This document shows, in pieces, positions 17,375 through 26,169 of a stretch of DNA of 64,000 nt; the stretch's first letter is position 1; every line of letters starts with the position of its first letter. Location: contig NZ_AQUZ01000026.1 of the NCBI RefSeq assembly GCF_000372465.1, positions 62,001 to 126,000 of the forward strand, read 5' to 3'. Made by a program: the position numbers and the translations under genes. This stretch comes from Kribbella catacumbae DSM 19601 (GTDB taxonomy: Bacteria; Actinomycetota; Actinomycetes; Propionibacteriales; Kribbellaceae). The notes beneath the pieces are model-generated. The model searched no databases, was not told the origin of the DNA, and saw only the letters and a program-made list of their open reading frames with translations.

Positions 17375-17713
17375 ATGCAGGTCGACAGGAACCTCAAGGG
17401 TATGGATGACCTTGACTTCACGGGCTGGAACAACGCCGACTGGAACGGCGTCTTCGCCCACCACCACACCGAGGACGTGCTGGTGGACTGGAAGGGTCAG
17501 GAACCGACTCACGGGATCCAGGAGCACATCGACGCCATGAAGGCCTACGTCGATTCGGTGGGCGGCACGCCGCCGCGGATCACGTCCCACCCCATCGGGT
17601 TCGGGTCCGGCGAGTGGACATGTGTCATCGGCGAGTTCGAGGACGGCAGCCGCATGGTCACGGTGGCCAAATGGCGCGACGGCGCGATCGCCGAAGAGTA
17701 CATCTGGGCCTGA
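17375..17713 (+). CDS. SnoaL/NTF2-like small protein
   Basis: Protein of 112 aa with an NTF2-like (SnoaL-type ester cyclase) look: short helices followed by GEWTCVIGEFEDGSRMVTVAKWRDGAIAEEYIWA strands. ATG 17375 has the RBS AGAGGGA five bases upstream. A -10-like TAAAAT lies at 17293-17298 with a weak -35. It is divergent from the HD-iclR unit and followed by a terminator. Function unknown; proteins of this fold bind or isomerise small hydrophobic molecules, so a link to aromatic degradation is possible only by neighbourhood. Confidence 0.75.
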   Translation: MQVDRNLKGMDDLDFTGWNNADWNGVFAHHHTEDVLVDWKGQEPTHGIQEHIDAMKAYVDSVGGTPPRITSHPIGFGSGEWTCVIGEFEDGSRMVTVAKWRDGAIAEEYIWA

Positions 17714-17740
17714 CTGGGGCTCAAATCGCAACCGCGTGCT

Positions 17741-17780
17741 GGGGAGGCGACCGCGGCAGGCTTGCTGCGGTCGCCTCCCC
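17741..17780. terminator. strong hairpin between convergent genes
   Basis: A perfect 14-bp stem, GGGGAGGCGACCGC at 17741-17754 and its complement at 17767-17780, with a 12-base loop. It sits between the SnoaL-like gene (plus) and the protease stop at 17810 (minus), so it probably ends transcription from both sides. No long T-run. Confidence 0.8.
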
Positions 17781-17809
17781 TTCACGGTGGCGGTTGGAAC
17801 CGTGCCGGA

Positions 17810-20800
17810 TCAGCCGACGGGAAACGCCCTGAGGAGAGTCTGCTGGACGCTGTTCCCGGCCTTGTCAACGGCCGCGAACCGCAGGCCGACCCAGTCGCCG
17901 GTGTCCAGCGAGCGCCCAGGGACGGTGAACCGGTAGTCTCCCGTGCCGTCGCGCTTGGACTGCGCCTCGGCCGGCTGCCAGGTCTGGCCTCCGTCGGTGG
18001 TGTACCACGCCGAGGCCGAGCTGAACCGGCGGTCGTGCTGGTCCAGGGCGGCACTCGTGGCCTGTACCTGGATCGTCGTGTCGCGCTGGGCACGAGCCCT
18101 GTTCGACAGGTCGAGGTCCTTGCCGCTCCACCGCAGGCTTGCCAACGGCAGCGAGAGCGGCTCGGCTTCGGTGGCCGCGACCGGCTCGGTGACCCAGACC
18201 GTGGAGATCTGGCCGCCGATCGGGAAGATGTCCTTTCCGTCGTACGAGCGCTCCAGTCGGTAGTTGGCCGTCGAGGGGTCGACGGTGGCTGTCAACGTCG
18301 AGCCGCCGGTTCTCACCAGCTTGTCGTTGCGGTAGAGGGCGCTGCCTCCGCTGCCACGCTGCGGGTTGGTGAATTCGGCATATCGTCCGATGTGTCCGTC
18401 GCTGTCGACCGAGTCATCGAAGGTCACGGCCATGGTGGCCCCGTTCGAACCGGCACGCAGGGTCCCGGTGGCCCCGCCGCCGAGGGGTCCGCCCCAGTAA
18501 CTCTCCTCGTAGCGTTGGCCGTTCAGGTACTCGCGAAAGACGAACCGTAGATTCATCGACAGCGAGCCGTTCGGAACGGTCATGTTGCGGAACAGGCTCC
18601 GGCCCCAGATAACGCCATCCGCGGTGGCGTACCGAACGGTTTTCAGCGGCGTCTGCACGAACGACGGAGTCGCGACATTCAGTCCGAGGTAGGCCTCACC
18701 GATTGCGGTGCTGGCGTCCTGACTCAGGTGCGGCGTTCCAGGCGCGTAGTAGTTGTGCTCGATCCTTGCGAGGTTCCGTTCCTCGTGACGGCTGACCTGA
18801 TGCACAGGAACCGGCGGCACCGAGTCGCCGGAGTACACCAGGTCGTAGAGCGTGGTCGCATCGCCCAGGCGGTTGTCGCTGCCCTTGTTGGCCAGCACCC
18901 AGTGCTCGTCCAGCCGCAGTGTGCCTTCGGGGGTGGCTGCCGTGCTGGGGGAGATACGTAGCTGGCCACGCACGATCGGGCCATACGCTCCACCGGCAAG
19001 GATGCCGTGGGAGGTGATCGTCTTGGCGTCCTCGTTGACCCGGGTCAGCCTGACCAGGGCCATCTCCTCGCGCGTCGAGTTCCGCACCTGGGCACCCACC
19101 GGCACCGCGGTTGCGGCGTCGAGGGTCACCGCGGCGGCGTCGGACGGCACCTCAGTGGTGAGCAGGCTGGCGATCGGCGAGCCATCGGGGGCCCATTCCT
19201 GGATCGTCGCGCCCACCGCGAGGGGGCCGGGCAACACCTGCAGCCGCAGGGTTCCGGAGCCGCCGACGGTGCCGGAGGCGTACGACCCGTCTTCGTGGTT
19301 CAGCACCGTGACGAACGCACCCACCGCAGGCTTGCCGTCGTTCCGGATCGGTGTGACGGTGAGCCAACGCACGCGGGTGGCGGTCACGGGCAGACGGAGT
19401 GCGGTGCCGCGGTCGGGAGTGATCGTGACCGCGCCGGTGAAGGCGGCGGCGCGGCTGACCTTCGACGCGTCGGCGGTCACGGTTGCGGTGGCCGTTTCGC
19501 CCGGCGCGATGTCAAGCGTGGCCGGGCTGACGGTGATCACGCCGGCCGGATCTGACGGGTTGTTCGACGCAGTCTCCAGGTTCGCCGAGATCGGGCTCGT
19601 CCCGGTATTGGTGAAGCTGATCTGGCGGTCCACCAGGCTATCTGCCTCGGTGAGCGCGTACCCGAGCTTGCCAACCGACGGCACCAGCTCGGCACCCAGC
19701 GCCGCAGGGGCGTTCGCCTGACCGGCTCCTACCGCGAAGATGTCGCCCTTGGCGCTTGCGGCGGTGCCCATCAGGACCGCCTTGAGCCGCTCCCCGGTCC
19801 AGTCCGGGTGACGCTGCGCCAGCAGCGCCGCGACACCAGCCACATGGGGGGCCGCCATCGACGTGCCGCTGAAGGTCGCGTAGTACGGGTCGGCCGGCGT
19901 ACCCGGCATCGCCGAGGACCGCGGTGCAGCGATCGCGACACCTGGGGCTGCGATCTCCGGCTTGAGGGCGCTGTCGCCCACTCGTGGGCCGCGACTGGAG
20001 AACCCGGCGACGGTGCCCGCGGAGTCCACGGCCGCCACCGACAGGGCCGCGTCGGCCGTCGAGGGGGCACTGACTGTGTTCGCCCCAGGACCGGAGTTGC
20101 CGGCGGAGACGACGAAGAGGGTCCCGTGCTCTTCGCTGAGCTGGTTGAGCGCCCGGCTCGCCGGGTCGGTGCCGTCGGTCGGTCCGGACCCGAGCGACAT
20201 GTTGACGATGTCCGCTCCGTTCTCGACTGCCCACTCCATGCCCTCGATGGCCGCGGACATGTCGCCCCGGCCGTCGTCGCCGAGCACCTTGCCGATCAGC
20301 AGGTCCGCGTCGAATGCCACGCCGCGACGAGCGCCTGGCGCCTTTGCGCCGGTGCCGGCGATCGTGCCGGCAACATGGGTGCCGTGGCCGACCTTGTCCA
20401 TCAGCGTTGGCGACGGGGTGAAGTTGGCGCTCCCCACCACCTGACCGAGCAGGTCGGGGTGCTGGGTGTCGATTCCGGTGTCCAGAACGGCGACCTTGAC
20501 GCCTTGACCAGTGACGCCGGAGTCCCAGGAGGCAGGCGCGCCGACCTGGGTCAGGTTGACGTCCCAGTCCGCCGCGGTCATGGTGCGGTCGAGCCAGATC
20601 CGGCTGACCCCCGCGAGTTCGCCGGCTCGCGCGTCTAGCTGGCGATGCGGCGGGACGGACCCGCGGGCCTCGGCGGCGCGGACAGCGGACGCTGGGACGG
20701 CCATGGCTGTGGCGTCGGTGATCTCGTCGCCGAGCGAGTCGGTCGCGTTCTTCGCGATGTCGACCGCGTGCGCCCCGAGCACCTTGAGGGCCGGGCCCTG

Positions 20801-21283
20801 CACCAGGCCCTCCACGCCCCGGACTCGCTGTGCGTCGATGCGTTGCACGATGAGCGGCAGACTCGCGCTGTGGGAGTCGTCCAGCCGTTCTGCCACCAGA
20901 CGCGTGACATTGAAGAGCTCACGGTCCAGCACCGACTCCGCCCCCACCAGGTCGGCGACGTCGGACGGGACGATGTACGTCGCGCCGCCCTCGGTGGAGA
21001 TGCTGAACGTGATGCCGGTGCGTTCCGCGCCGGGAGCCGGCGTGACCGTGTACGCCGGCGGGCCCTTGACCGCCGATTGGACGGTCACCCGGTCGCCGGT
21101 GATCAGAGTGACGACTGCGCTCTTCGGCGTACTCTGCGCTCCGGCCGCAGCCGACGATCGTACGAAGGCGGTGTCGGCAGCGGAACCGCTGCTGTCCGCC
21201 AACGCAGCCGGGGCCGCGGGAAGTGTCAACGCGAGTGCCGCCGCGGACAGCGCCGACAAGGCGACGCGTGGGATGGTTTTCAC
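17810..21283 (-). CDS. secreted S8-family serine protease
   Basis: Large subtilisin-like protease (1157 aa). A signal peptide is evident (VKTIPRVALSALSAAALALT..., Ala-rich, cleavage near ALADSS), then a roughly 220-aa propeptide region. The catalytic domain has Asp268 (VAVLDTGIDTQHPD), His303 (HGTHVAGT) and Ser475 (FSGTSMAAPHVAG). The remaining 600 residues are beta-rich, probably extracellular sandwich domains. GTG 21283 has GGAGGA five bases upstream and overlaps the preceding small gene as GTGA. A general extracellular peptidase; no specific substrate evident. Confidence 0.9.
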   Translation of the reverse strand: MKTIPRVALSALSAAALALTLPAAPAALADSSGSAADTAFVRSSAAAGAQSTPKSAVVTLITGDRVTVQSAVKGPPAYTVTPAPGAERTGITFSISTEGGATYIVPSDVADLVGAESVLDRELFNVTRLVAERLDDSHSASLPLIVQRIDAQRVRGVEGLVQGPALKVLGAHAVDIAKNATDSLGDEITDATAMAVPASAVRAAEARGSVPPHRQLDARAGELAGVSRIWLDRTMTAADWDVNLTQVGAPASWDSGVTGQGVKVAVLDTGIDTQHPDLLGQVVGSANFTPSPTLMDKVGHGTHVAGTIAGTGAKAPGARRGVAFDADLLIGKVLGDDGRGDMSAAIEGMEWAVENGADIVNMSLGSGPTDGTDPASRALNQLSEEHGTLFVVSAGNSGPGANTVSAPSTADAALSVAAVDSAGTVAGFSSRGPRVGDSALKPEIAAPGVAIAAPRSSAMPGTPADPYYATFSGTSMAAPHVAGVAALLAQRHPDWTGERLKAVLMGTAASAKGDIFAVGAGQANAPAALGAELVPSVGKLGYALTEADSLVDRQISFTNTGTSPISANLETASNNPSDPAGVITVSPATLDIAPGETATATVTADASKVSRAAAFTGAVTITPDRGTALRLPVTATRVRWLTVTPIRNDGKPAVGAFVTVLNHEDGSYASGTVGGSGTLRLQVLPGPLAVGATIQEWAPDGSPIASLLTTEVPSDAAAVTLDAATAVPVGAQVRNSTREEMALVRLTRVNEDAKTITSHGILAGGAYGPIVRGQLRISPSTAATPEGTLRLDEHWVLANKGSDNRLGDATTLYDLVYSGDSVPPVPVHQVSRHEERNLARIEHNYYAPGTPHLSQDASTAIGEAYLGLNVATPSFVQTPLKTVRYATADGVIWGRSLFRNMTVPNGSLSMNLRFVFREYLNGQRYEESYWGGPLGGGATGTLRAGSNGATMAVTFDDSVDSDGHIGRYAEFTNPQRGSGGSALYRNDKLVRTGGSTLTATVDPSTANYRLERSYDGKDIFPIGGQISTVWVTEPVAATEAEPLSLPLASLRWSGKDLDLSNRARAQRDTTIQVQATSAALDQHDRRFSSASAWYTTDGGQTWQPAEAQSKRDGTGDYRFTVPGRSLDTGDWVGLRFAAVDKAGNSVQQTLLRAFPVG

Positions 21284-21543
21284 AGTTCCTCCGATGAGGT
21301 GCGGGTGCAGTGCAGGCGAAAGCCGCGGGCGCCGTTCTGCTCGGGCATCGACTCGATGCGGATCTGTCGGCTGGCGCACCAGTCAGGCAGTGCCCGGAGC
21401 ACGTCCGGATCCGCGCTGATGATCTCGATCTCACCGCTCCCGGCGATCTCGTTGACGCGGCGGTCCAGGAGCGGTTCAACCCGCGACCACGGCTCGGCGC
21501 CGGCCTCCACCATCACCATCGGTGGATGCGGTCGGTGTTTCAT
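21280..21543 (-). CDS. small TusA-like protein coupled to the S8 protease
   Basis: Protein of 87 aa with a TusA-type pattern (EIEIISADPDVLRALPDWC...GFRLHCTRT) but without the N-terminal CPxP cysteine motif of sulfur carriers. ATG 21543 has AGGAGA seven bases upstream. Its TGA overlaps the GTG of the protease gene, so the two are translationally coupled. Longer upstream codons in this frame overlap the regulator's end and have no RBS. Function unknown. Confidence 0.65.
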   Translation of the reverse strand: MKHRPHPPMVMVEAGAEPWSRVEPLLDRRVNEIAGSGEIEIISADPDVLRALPDWCASRQIRIESMPEQNGARGFRLHCTRTSSEEL

Positions 21544-21598
21544 CAGGTGTCTCCTCACGACGGCAGCGGCATTCGTCGGGGACGTTAGGCGGCGCCCG

Positions 21599-21866
21599 TT
21601 ACCGAGGTGTGACCACAACGTTCCCTGCCGGTCGGGCCACCCGAGGCTGTGCCGCCACCGCGTGCTGCTCGGCCAGGACATCACCCATCGCTCTCGCCAT
21701 TCGCAAGGACTCAGCCAGCTGTCGCTGCGCGTCGTGCCGATCGCCGGTCTTCGCCAGTGCCAACGCAAGGATCAGCCGAGCCTCGGTTTCGCGCGGCCGG
21801 TCTTCAGCGGCGCGAGCCGCCGACAGCGCGGTTCGGGCGACCTCGCGGGCGGCCGCGGCCTCACCG
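21599..21866 (-). pseudogene. out-of-frame natural 3' end of the BTAD regulator
   Basis: In the next frame the sequence continues the alpha-helical TPR pattern lost by the main frame: EAAAAREVARTALSAARAA..., then RETEARLILALALAKTGDR and AESLRMARAMGDVLAEQHAVA, ending at TAA 21601-21599. One inserted base near GCGACGGTGAG (about 21863-21869) would join both frames. Either a real frameshift mutation or a sequencing error in a G run. Confidence 0.6.
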
Positions 21867-24800
21867 TCGCCAGAAGGGCGCTCGCGCGGACCGCGGGAAC
21901 CGTCGAGGGTGCCTCCTGCTCGAGTCCCGGTGGATCGGACAGCCGGGCGAGGGCGACCCGGGGGTGTCCGCGCTGCACGTCGAGCCTGGCTAACAGGATC
22001 CGGGCCGCCGCCGCAGCAGGGGTGTTGCCCTGTCCCGCCGCGACCTCCTCAGCCTCGGTGAGTAGGCGCTCGGCCAGGTCGGGCCGCTCGAGGGATCCGG
22101 TCCACAGCTCGACCTCGCCGAGACAGAGCAACGCGTAGGGCAGACACCAGGCGGCGTCGTACGCTCGCGCGGTCGCCAGGGCTGAGCGAGCGGTCCGCCG
22201 AGCACTCTCGGAGTCGCCGAGGGTCAGCTGCAACATCCCGAGGTTCGCGCGCTCGAAGGAGAGCCCAGCCGGGTCGCCGAGATGCTCCGCAACCGCGTGT
22301 GAGCGGCGGGCAAAGACCATGGCATCTGCGAGTCGTCCCGCGAGCATGGCGATCTCACGGAGGGTCGACAGGGCCTTGGTCTGCAACGCCAGGTCGCCCG
22401 ACTGCTCGCCGGCGTCGAGTGCCCGCTCTGCTGCCAGCCGCGCGTCCGCGTGCCGGTGACCAAGCAGCAGGCAAGCTGCGCGCACCTGCTCAGCCTGACC
22501 GACCACACCGACACGCGCGGCCTCATCGATTCCCGCCGCAGCCGCGATCGCCTTGTCGGCCGCGCCAAGACCCTCGTCGTACTGGCCGAGCGCGAAACGC
22601 AGCACGGCTCGGGCTAGGTACCCGTCGGCCGCGAGCACCGACACCGGAGCGTCGGCCAGTTCGACCTCCGCGTCCAGCAGGTCGATGCCCTCCTGGGGAT
22701 GCCCCTCGCGACCGAGCACCTCCGCGAGCACGATGGCAGCGCGGCCACGATCAGGATGGTCGACGTGCACCTGGTCGAGAACCTGCCGGAGCAGCCGGTC
22801 GGCAGCGGCATACCTCGTTCTGCGGATGAGCACCTGCGCCCAGGCGATGCGCGGCGTCACCGTCTGCTCGAAACCGACCCCATCGGCGTCGAGCCGGGAC
22901 ACAAGCGCGGCGTAGTACCGATCGGCACTGTCATCCGCGTGCAGAGCGGCCGCCCGCTCCGCGGCGCGGCGCAGCCAGAGCGCAGCCGCGGGGTCACCGG
23001 CACGGTCCAGGTGGTGCGCCAATGCATCCACCGCCTCCGGACGGTGCTGTCGCACGGCGCCCGCCAAGGCCTGATGGAGTCGACGCCGCCGGGAGCTCCC
23101 GAGCTGGTCGTACACGGCCAACCCGATGACTGGGTGCCGGAACGTGAGGCCGGGAACGCGGCGGCCGGCCAGCACGACGTCGCACTCCTCGACGTCATGG
23201 CTCGCCACGAGATCATCGATCTCGTCGCTCAGCGCGGGCTCCCTCAGCCCTGGATTCAGTCCGTCTGCCGCGACATCGGCCACCTCCACCGTCGAGATGG
23301 CGCCGCCCGCCGCGGCGAGCACCCCGAGCAGGCCCTGAGCGGGGGGCGATGCCAGGGCGAGTCGGGCGGCGACCAGCTCACGGACCGTCTCAGGTGGGGC
23401 GATCTCGTGTTCGCGCAGGTCCGGGCTCTGCTGCTGGAGCGATCGGACGATCTCCACAGCGAACAAGGGGTTTCCACGCGACAACTCATAGACGTTCGTG
23501 AGTGTCTCTTGCTTGAACGGGCGCGGGCCACCATGAGAGCGGTATGCCTCGGTTCGCGCGATGTCCAAGACCACTCGGTCACAGTCGGCGCGGGGCAGCC
23601 GCATCAGCTCGACCCGGCGTGACCTGCCTTGCCGGGTGAGGGCAGCCAGCAGAGTACGCCACTCCGGCACACCGGTGGTGGCAACGTCGTCCTCGCGGTA
23701 GGTCGCGACGAACTGCACCCGTGCGTCGTGGGCCGTGCGGACAAGATGGTGCAACAGCCGCAGGGTCCCGAGGTCCGCGAAATGCAGGTCGTCGAGGACA
23801 ACGAGCATCGGGAAAGGCCCGGCGATGTCGATCAGCAGCGAGCGAAAAGCGCGGAAGAGCCTCGCCCGCTCCTCGTCAGTGGCCGGAGAGACAGCAGGTG
23901 CCGCGCCAGAGCCCGGCAACAGGTCAGCGAGCTCGGGATGGCTGGCGACCGCGGCGGCGCGCTCCCCGGGATCTCGGCCGGCAAACCAGCTCGCAAGGGC
24001 ATCTGCGAAAGGCCCGTACGGGAGCGGCCCCTCGGCTTCATAGGCGGCGCCCCACAAGATAACGGACCCCCCGGCCGCGACCTTGCGTGCAGCCTCGGCG
24101 ACCAGACGCGTCTTGCCGATGCCGATCTCTCCGCTCACGAGCGTCAGCAGCCCCGACGACTCCGCCCCGAGGTCGGCATCCTCGCCGGGCAGACCCTCCA
24201 GGAGATCGGCGAGTGCCCGATCCCGACCGCGCAGCGGGGTGTCAGGGGCACGGCGGATCGAGACGGGCAGGGCCGGACTCGGTGCCGGGCCACCGGCGAC
24301 CAGGCCAGAGACACCACTGCGGCCCTCCCCCAGCAGCGTTCGGTACAGCTCGTCCGTCTCAGCGGCCGGCGTCGTCCCGAGCTCCTCGCTCAGGACCGTG
24401 CGCAGGCGCCGGTAGCGCTCGGCGGCACGTCGCGGTTGCCCCGCCGCTGCGTACGCGCCGATCAGGGCGCGGCTCAGCTCCTCGTCGCTCTCGTCTCCGG
24501 CGAGCAGCCGTTCCAGCGGTATGGTCGCGGCGCCGGGCTGGCCGGACGCCATCTGCACCTCGGCAAGCTTCAGTCCGAGCTGGCGGCGTAACCGGGCCAG
24601 CTCGCGACGGTGTGGCTCGACCCACTCGGTGTACCGATCCTCGGGTAGCAGTTCTGCCGTCAGGGCTTCCGACACCCGTGACAACCCGTCGGCGTCCTCG
24701 GCATCGAGGGCGGCCGCGGCCTCCCGCTCCACGCACTCGACGTCGACCTCGACCGTGTCCGGGCTCAGCAGGAGCAGGTCACCGTCACCGAGCAGGTACG

Positions 24801-25113
24801 ACGACGGGGCCCGCGGACGCCGCTCCGGCTCCAGGGCATGCCGTACCGCGTGCAGCGCGACGCGCAAGCTGCTGCGGGCCGCCTCGGGGTCAACGTCCGG
24901 CCAGCAGATGTGCATGACCTCGTCCCGGGTCATCCGGTGCCCACGGGCGAGCGCGAGCAGCTTGACGATGGTGCGCGCACTCGGACGACGCCACTTGTCA
25001 GACACCGCTCCTGGGTGCTCTCGAACGACCGAGAAGCCGCCGAGGAGCCGGATGGTGAGTATCGGTGCGGCGACCTCCGCTGGAGCTCGGTTGAGTCGTT
25101 GCTCGCTGGGCAT
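21772..25113 (-). CDS. BTAD/AAA+/TPR transcriptional regulator (AfsR/SARP-like), C-terminus frameshifted
   Basis: Large regulator, 1113 aa as read. The N-terminal OmpR-type winged helix (LTIRLLGGFSVV..., about residues 18-110) is followed by a bacterial transcriptional activator domain (to about 260). An AAA ATPase follows with Walker A GEIGIGKT and Walker B LVVLDDLHF, then a long TPR-like helical region. No C-terminal LuxR HTH is seen. Start at ATG 25113 (MPSEQRLNRAP) with a -10-like TAGAAT shortly upstream. The last roughly 35 residues in this frame are Arg/Pro-rich and unlike the family; see the adjoining tail. It probably controls the downstream protease pair. Confidence 0.8.
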   Translation of the reverse strand: MPSEQRLNRAPAEVAAPILTIRLLGGFSVVREHPGAVSDKWRRPSARTIVKLLALARGHRMTRDEVMHICWPDVDPEAARSSLRVALHAVRHALEPERRPRAPSSYLLGDGDLLLLSPDTVEVDVECVEREAAAALDAEDADGLSRVSEALTAELLPEDRYTEWVEPHRRELARLRRQLGLKLAEVQMASGQPGAATIPLERLLAGDESDEELSRALIGAYAAAGQPRRAAERYRRLRTVLSEELGTTPAAETDELYRTLLGEGRSGVSGLVAGGPAPSPALPVSIRRAPDTPLRGRDRALADLLEGLPGEDADLGAESSGLLTLVSGEIGIGKTRLVAEAARKVAAGGSVILWGAAYEAEGPLPYGPFADALASWFAGRDPGERAAAVASHPELADLLPGSGAAPAVSPATDEERARLFRAFRSLLIDIAGPFPMLVVLDDLHFADLGTLRLLHHLVRTAHDARVQFVATYREDDVATTGVPEWRTLLAALTRQGRSRRVELMRLPRADCDRVVLDIARTEAYRSHGGPRPFKQETLTNVYELSRGNPLFAVEIVRSLQQQSPDLREHEIAPPETVRELVAARLALASPPAQGLLGVLAAAGGAISTVEVADVAADGLNPGLREPALSDEIDDLVASHDVEECDVVLAGRRVPGLTFRHPVIGLAVYDQLGSSRRRRLHQALAGAVRQHRPEAVDALAHHLDRAGDPAAALWLRRAAERAAALHADDSADRYYAALVSRLDADGVGFEQTVTPRIAWAQVLIRRTRYAAADRLLRQVLDQVHVDHPDRGRAAIVLAEVLGREGHPQEGIDLLDAEVELADAPVSVLAADGYLARAVLRFALGQYDEGLGAADKAIAAAAGIDEAARVGVVGQAEQVRAACLLLGHRHADARLAAERALDAGEQSGDLALQTKALSTLREIAMLAGRLADAMVFARRSHAVAEHLGDPAGLSFERANLGMLQLTLGDSESARRTARSALATARAYDAAWCLPYALLCLGEVELWTGSLERPDLAERLLTEAEEVAAGQGNTPAAAAARILLARLDVQRGHPRVALARLSDPPGLEQEAPSTVPAVRASALLATVRPRPPARSPEPRCRRLAPLKTGRAKPRLG

Positions 25114-25525
25114 GGTAGGCAGAATTCTAGTGCCGCGGGGGACGTTGCTGCTGTGCGCCTGGATGGCGGAGTGCTTCGTCCTGATCGTGCCGGACTGGCC
25201 GTCGACCGGCAGGTCCGCGACGCAGTCGCGGCCGCACGGCCGGGGTGTTCGCGTATGCGGGCACGCGCCTGAAGGAAGCGGCCCGTTCCTGAGCCCGGAG
25301 ATAGTGACTTCTCGCAGGTGATCGGATTGTCGGCAGACAGCGCCGGATGCCGCCAACGCATCGGCACGGGCTGGCTGGATATGCGTCGCCGGTACACGCT
25401 TTCGCCGAGCAGGATCCATCCCGCCGGCATTCACGTCCAGGGACTTCGCTCGCCGAGACAGAACCACCGATCGGCGCCCGACCCGTCCGCCTGGCCACGA
25501 GGCCCGCATCGGGCTCGACGAGTTC
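25114..25525. other. intergenic stretch without recognisable gene
   Basis: About 410 bp upstream of the BTAD regulator. I see no frame with family motifs or an RBS-preceded start. It should contain the regulator promoter (TAGAAT at 25129-25124, minus strand) and otherwise looks like decayed sequence leading into the pseudogene to the right. Confidence 0.5.
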
Positions 25526-26033
25526 CTCGGATTCGAGCGCAGCAAGCTGGTCGTCGATCGCCTGTCCGCTTTGTTCCTGGTGGTCTGTTTCGGGGTCGCC
25601 GTTCCGGTCTCACTCGGTTGCGCCGCGTGGCGTGGAGCTGGATGCGGGAACCGGGGCTCGCGCGCGGATCCCGGCGTACGGGTTGACGCTGGCCCCGGTT
25701 GCGGCCATCCTCGCGGCGGACAATGTGTTCAGCTTCCTGCTTGCCTGGGAAGGACTGACGATCGGGTTCTACCTTCTCACCGCCCACGGCGGCCGCACCG
25801 AGGCCGCGATCGTCACGGTCATGTTCGGCAAGATCAGCGGAGCGGCGCTGCTCATCGGCATGCTGCTCCTTGCAGCCAAGGCCGACAGCTTCGCGCTGCT
25901 GGCTTTCGCCTCACTGCCGTCGAGCGGCACCCGTGATGCGGCGTACGCGTTGCTCGTGCTCGGCTTCGCGACCGATCGGAGCGGAGCAACGGCGAGCATG
26001 TCACCGGAGACCAGCCCCAGTGAGGACCAGTAA
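25526..26033 (+). pseudogene. remnant of a hydrogenase-4/NuoL-type proton-conducting membrane subunit
   Basis: Two frames are needed to follow the protein. Around 25530-25620 the translation reads SKLVVDRLSALFLVVCFGVAVPVSL. It then shifts frame to APVAAILAADNVFSFLLAWEGLTIGFYLLT and FGKISGAALLIGMLLLAAK. These are consecutive parts of the HyfB/HycC-like (proton-conducting transporter) family N-terminal half. A frameshift near 25630 and loss of similarity after about 25975, against a family length above 450 aa, mark it as a broken fragment. Confidence 0.6.
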
Positions 26034-26088
26034 TGCGATCGCTGACCGTAGCCTAGACCGTAGCCACTCGGATTTGCCGCGAATCACG

Positions 26089-26128
26089 AAGGCCCTCTGA
26101 CCGGTGTTGCACCTGGTCAGAGGGCCTT
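26089..26128. terminator. hairpin downstream of the tRNA remnant
   Basis: AAGGCCCTCTGACC at 26089-26102 pairs perfectly with GGTCAGAGGGCCTT at 26115-26128 around a 12-base loop. It lies 3 bp from the CCA end of the tRNA fragment, on its 3' side, where a tRNA terminator would be. Confidence 0.8.
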
Positions 26129-26131
26129 CTT

Positions 26132-26169
26132 TGGTAGCGGGGGCAGGATTTGAACCTGCGACCTCTGGG
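26132..26169 (-). other. 3' end of an initiator-tRNA-Met-like gene, probable att site
   Basis: Read on the minus strand, the segment has the 3' anticodon stem CCCAGAGGTCG, the T arm GCAGGTTCAAATCCTGC and the acceptor end CCCCGCTACCA. This matches what I know of actinobacterial initiator tRNA-Met. The 5' half (D arm, anticodon) is absent: sequence right of 26169 is unrelated. A 38-bp 3'-end copy without the rest is the usual trace of an integrase att site. The flanking terminator on the left suggests chromosome to the left and island to the right. Confidence 0.6.

Noticed and set aside
20645..22138. 497-codon plus-strand frame across the protease and TusA-like genes
   Set aside because: Runs antisense over three supported genes and has no domain pattern.
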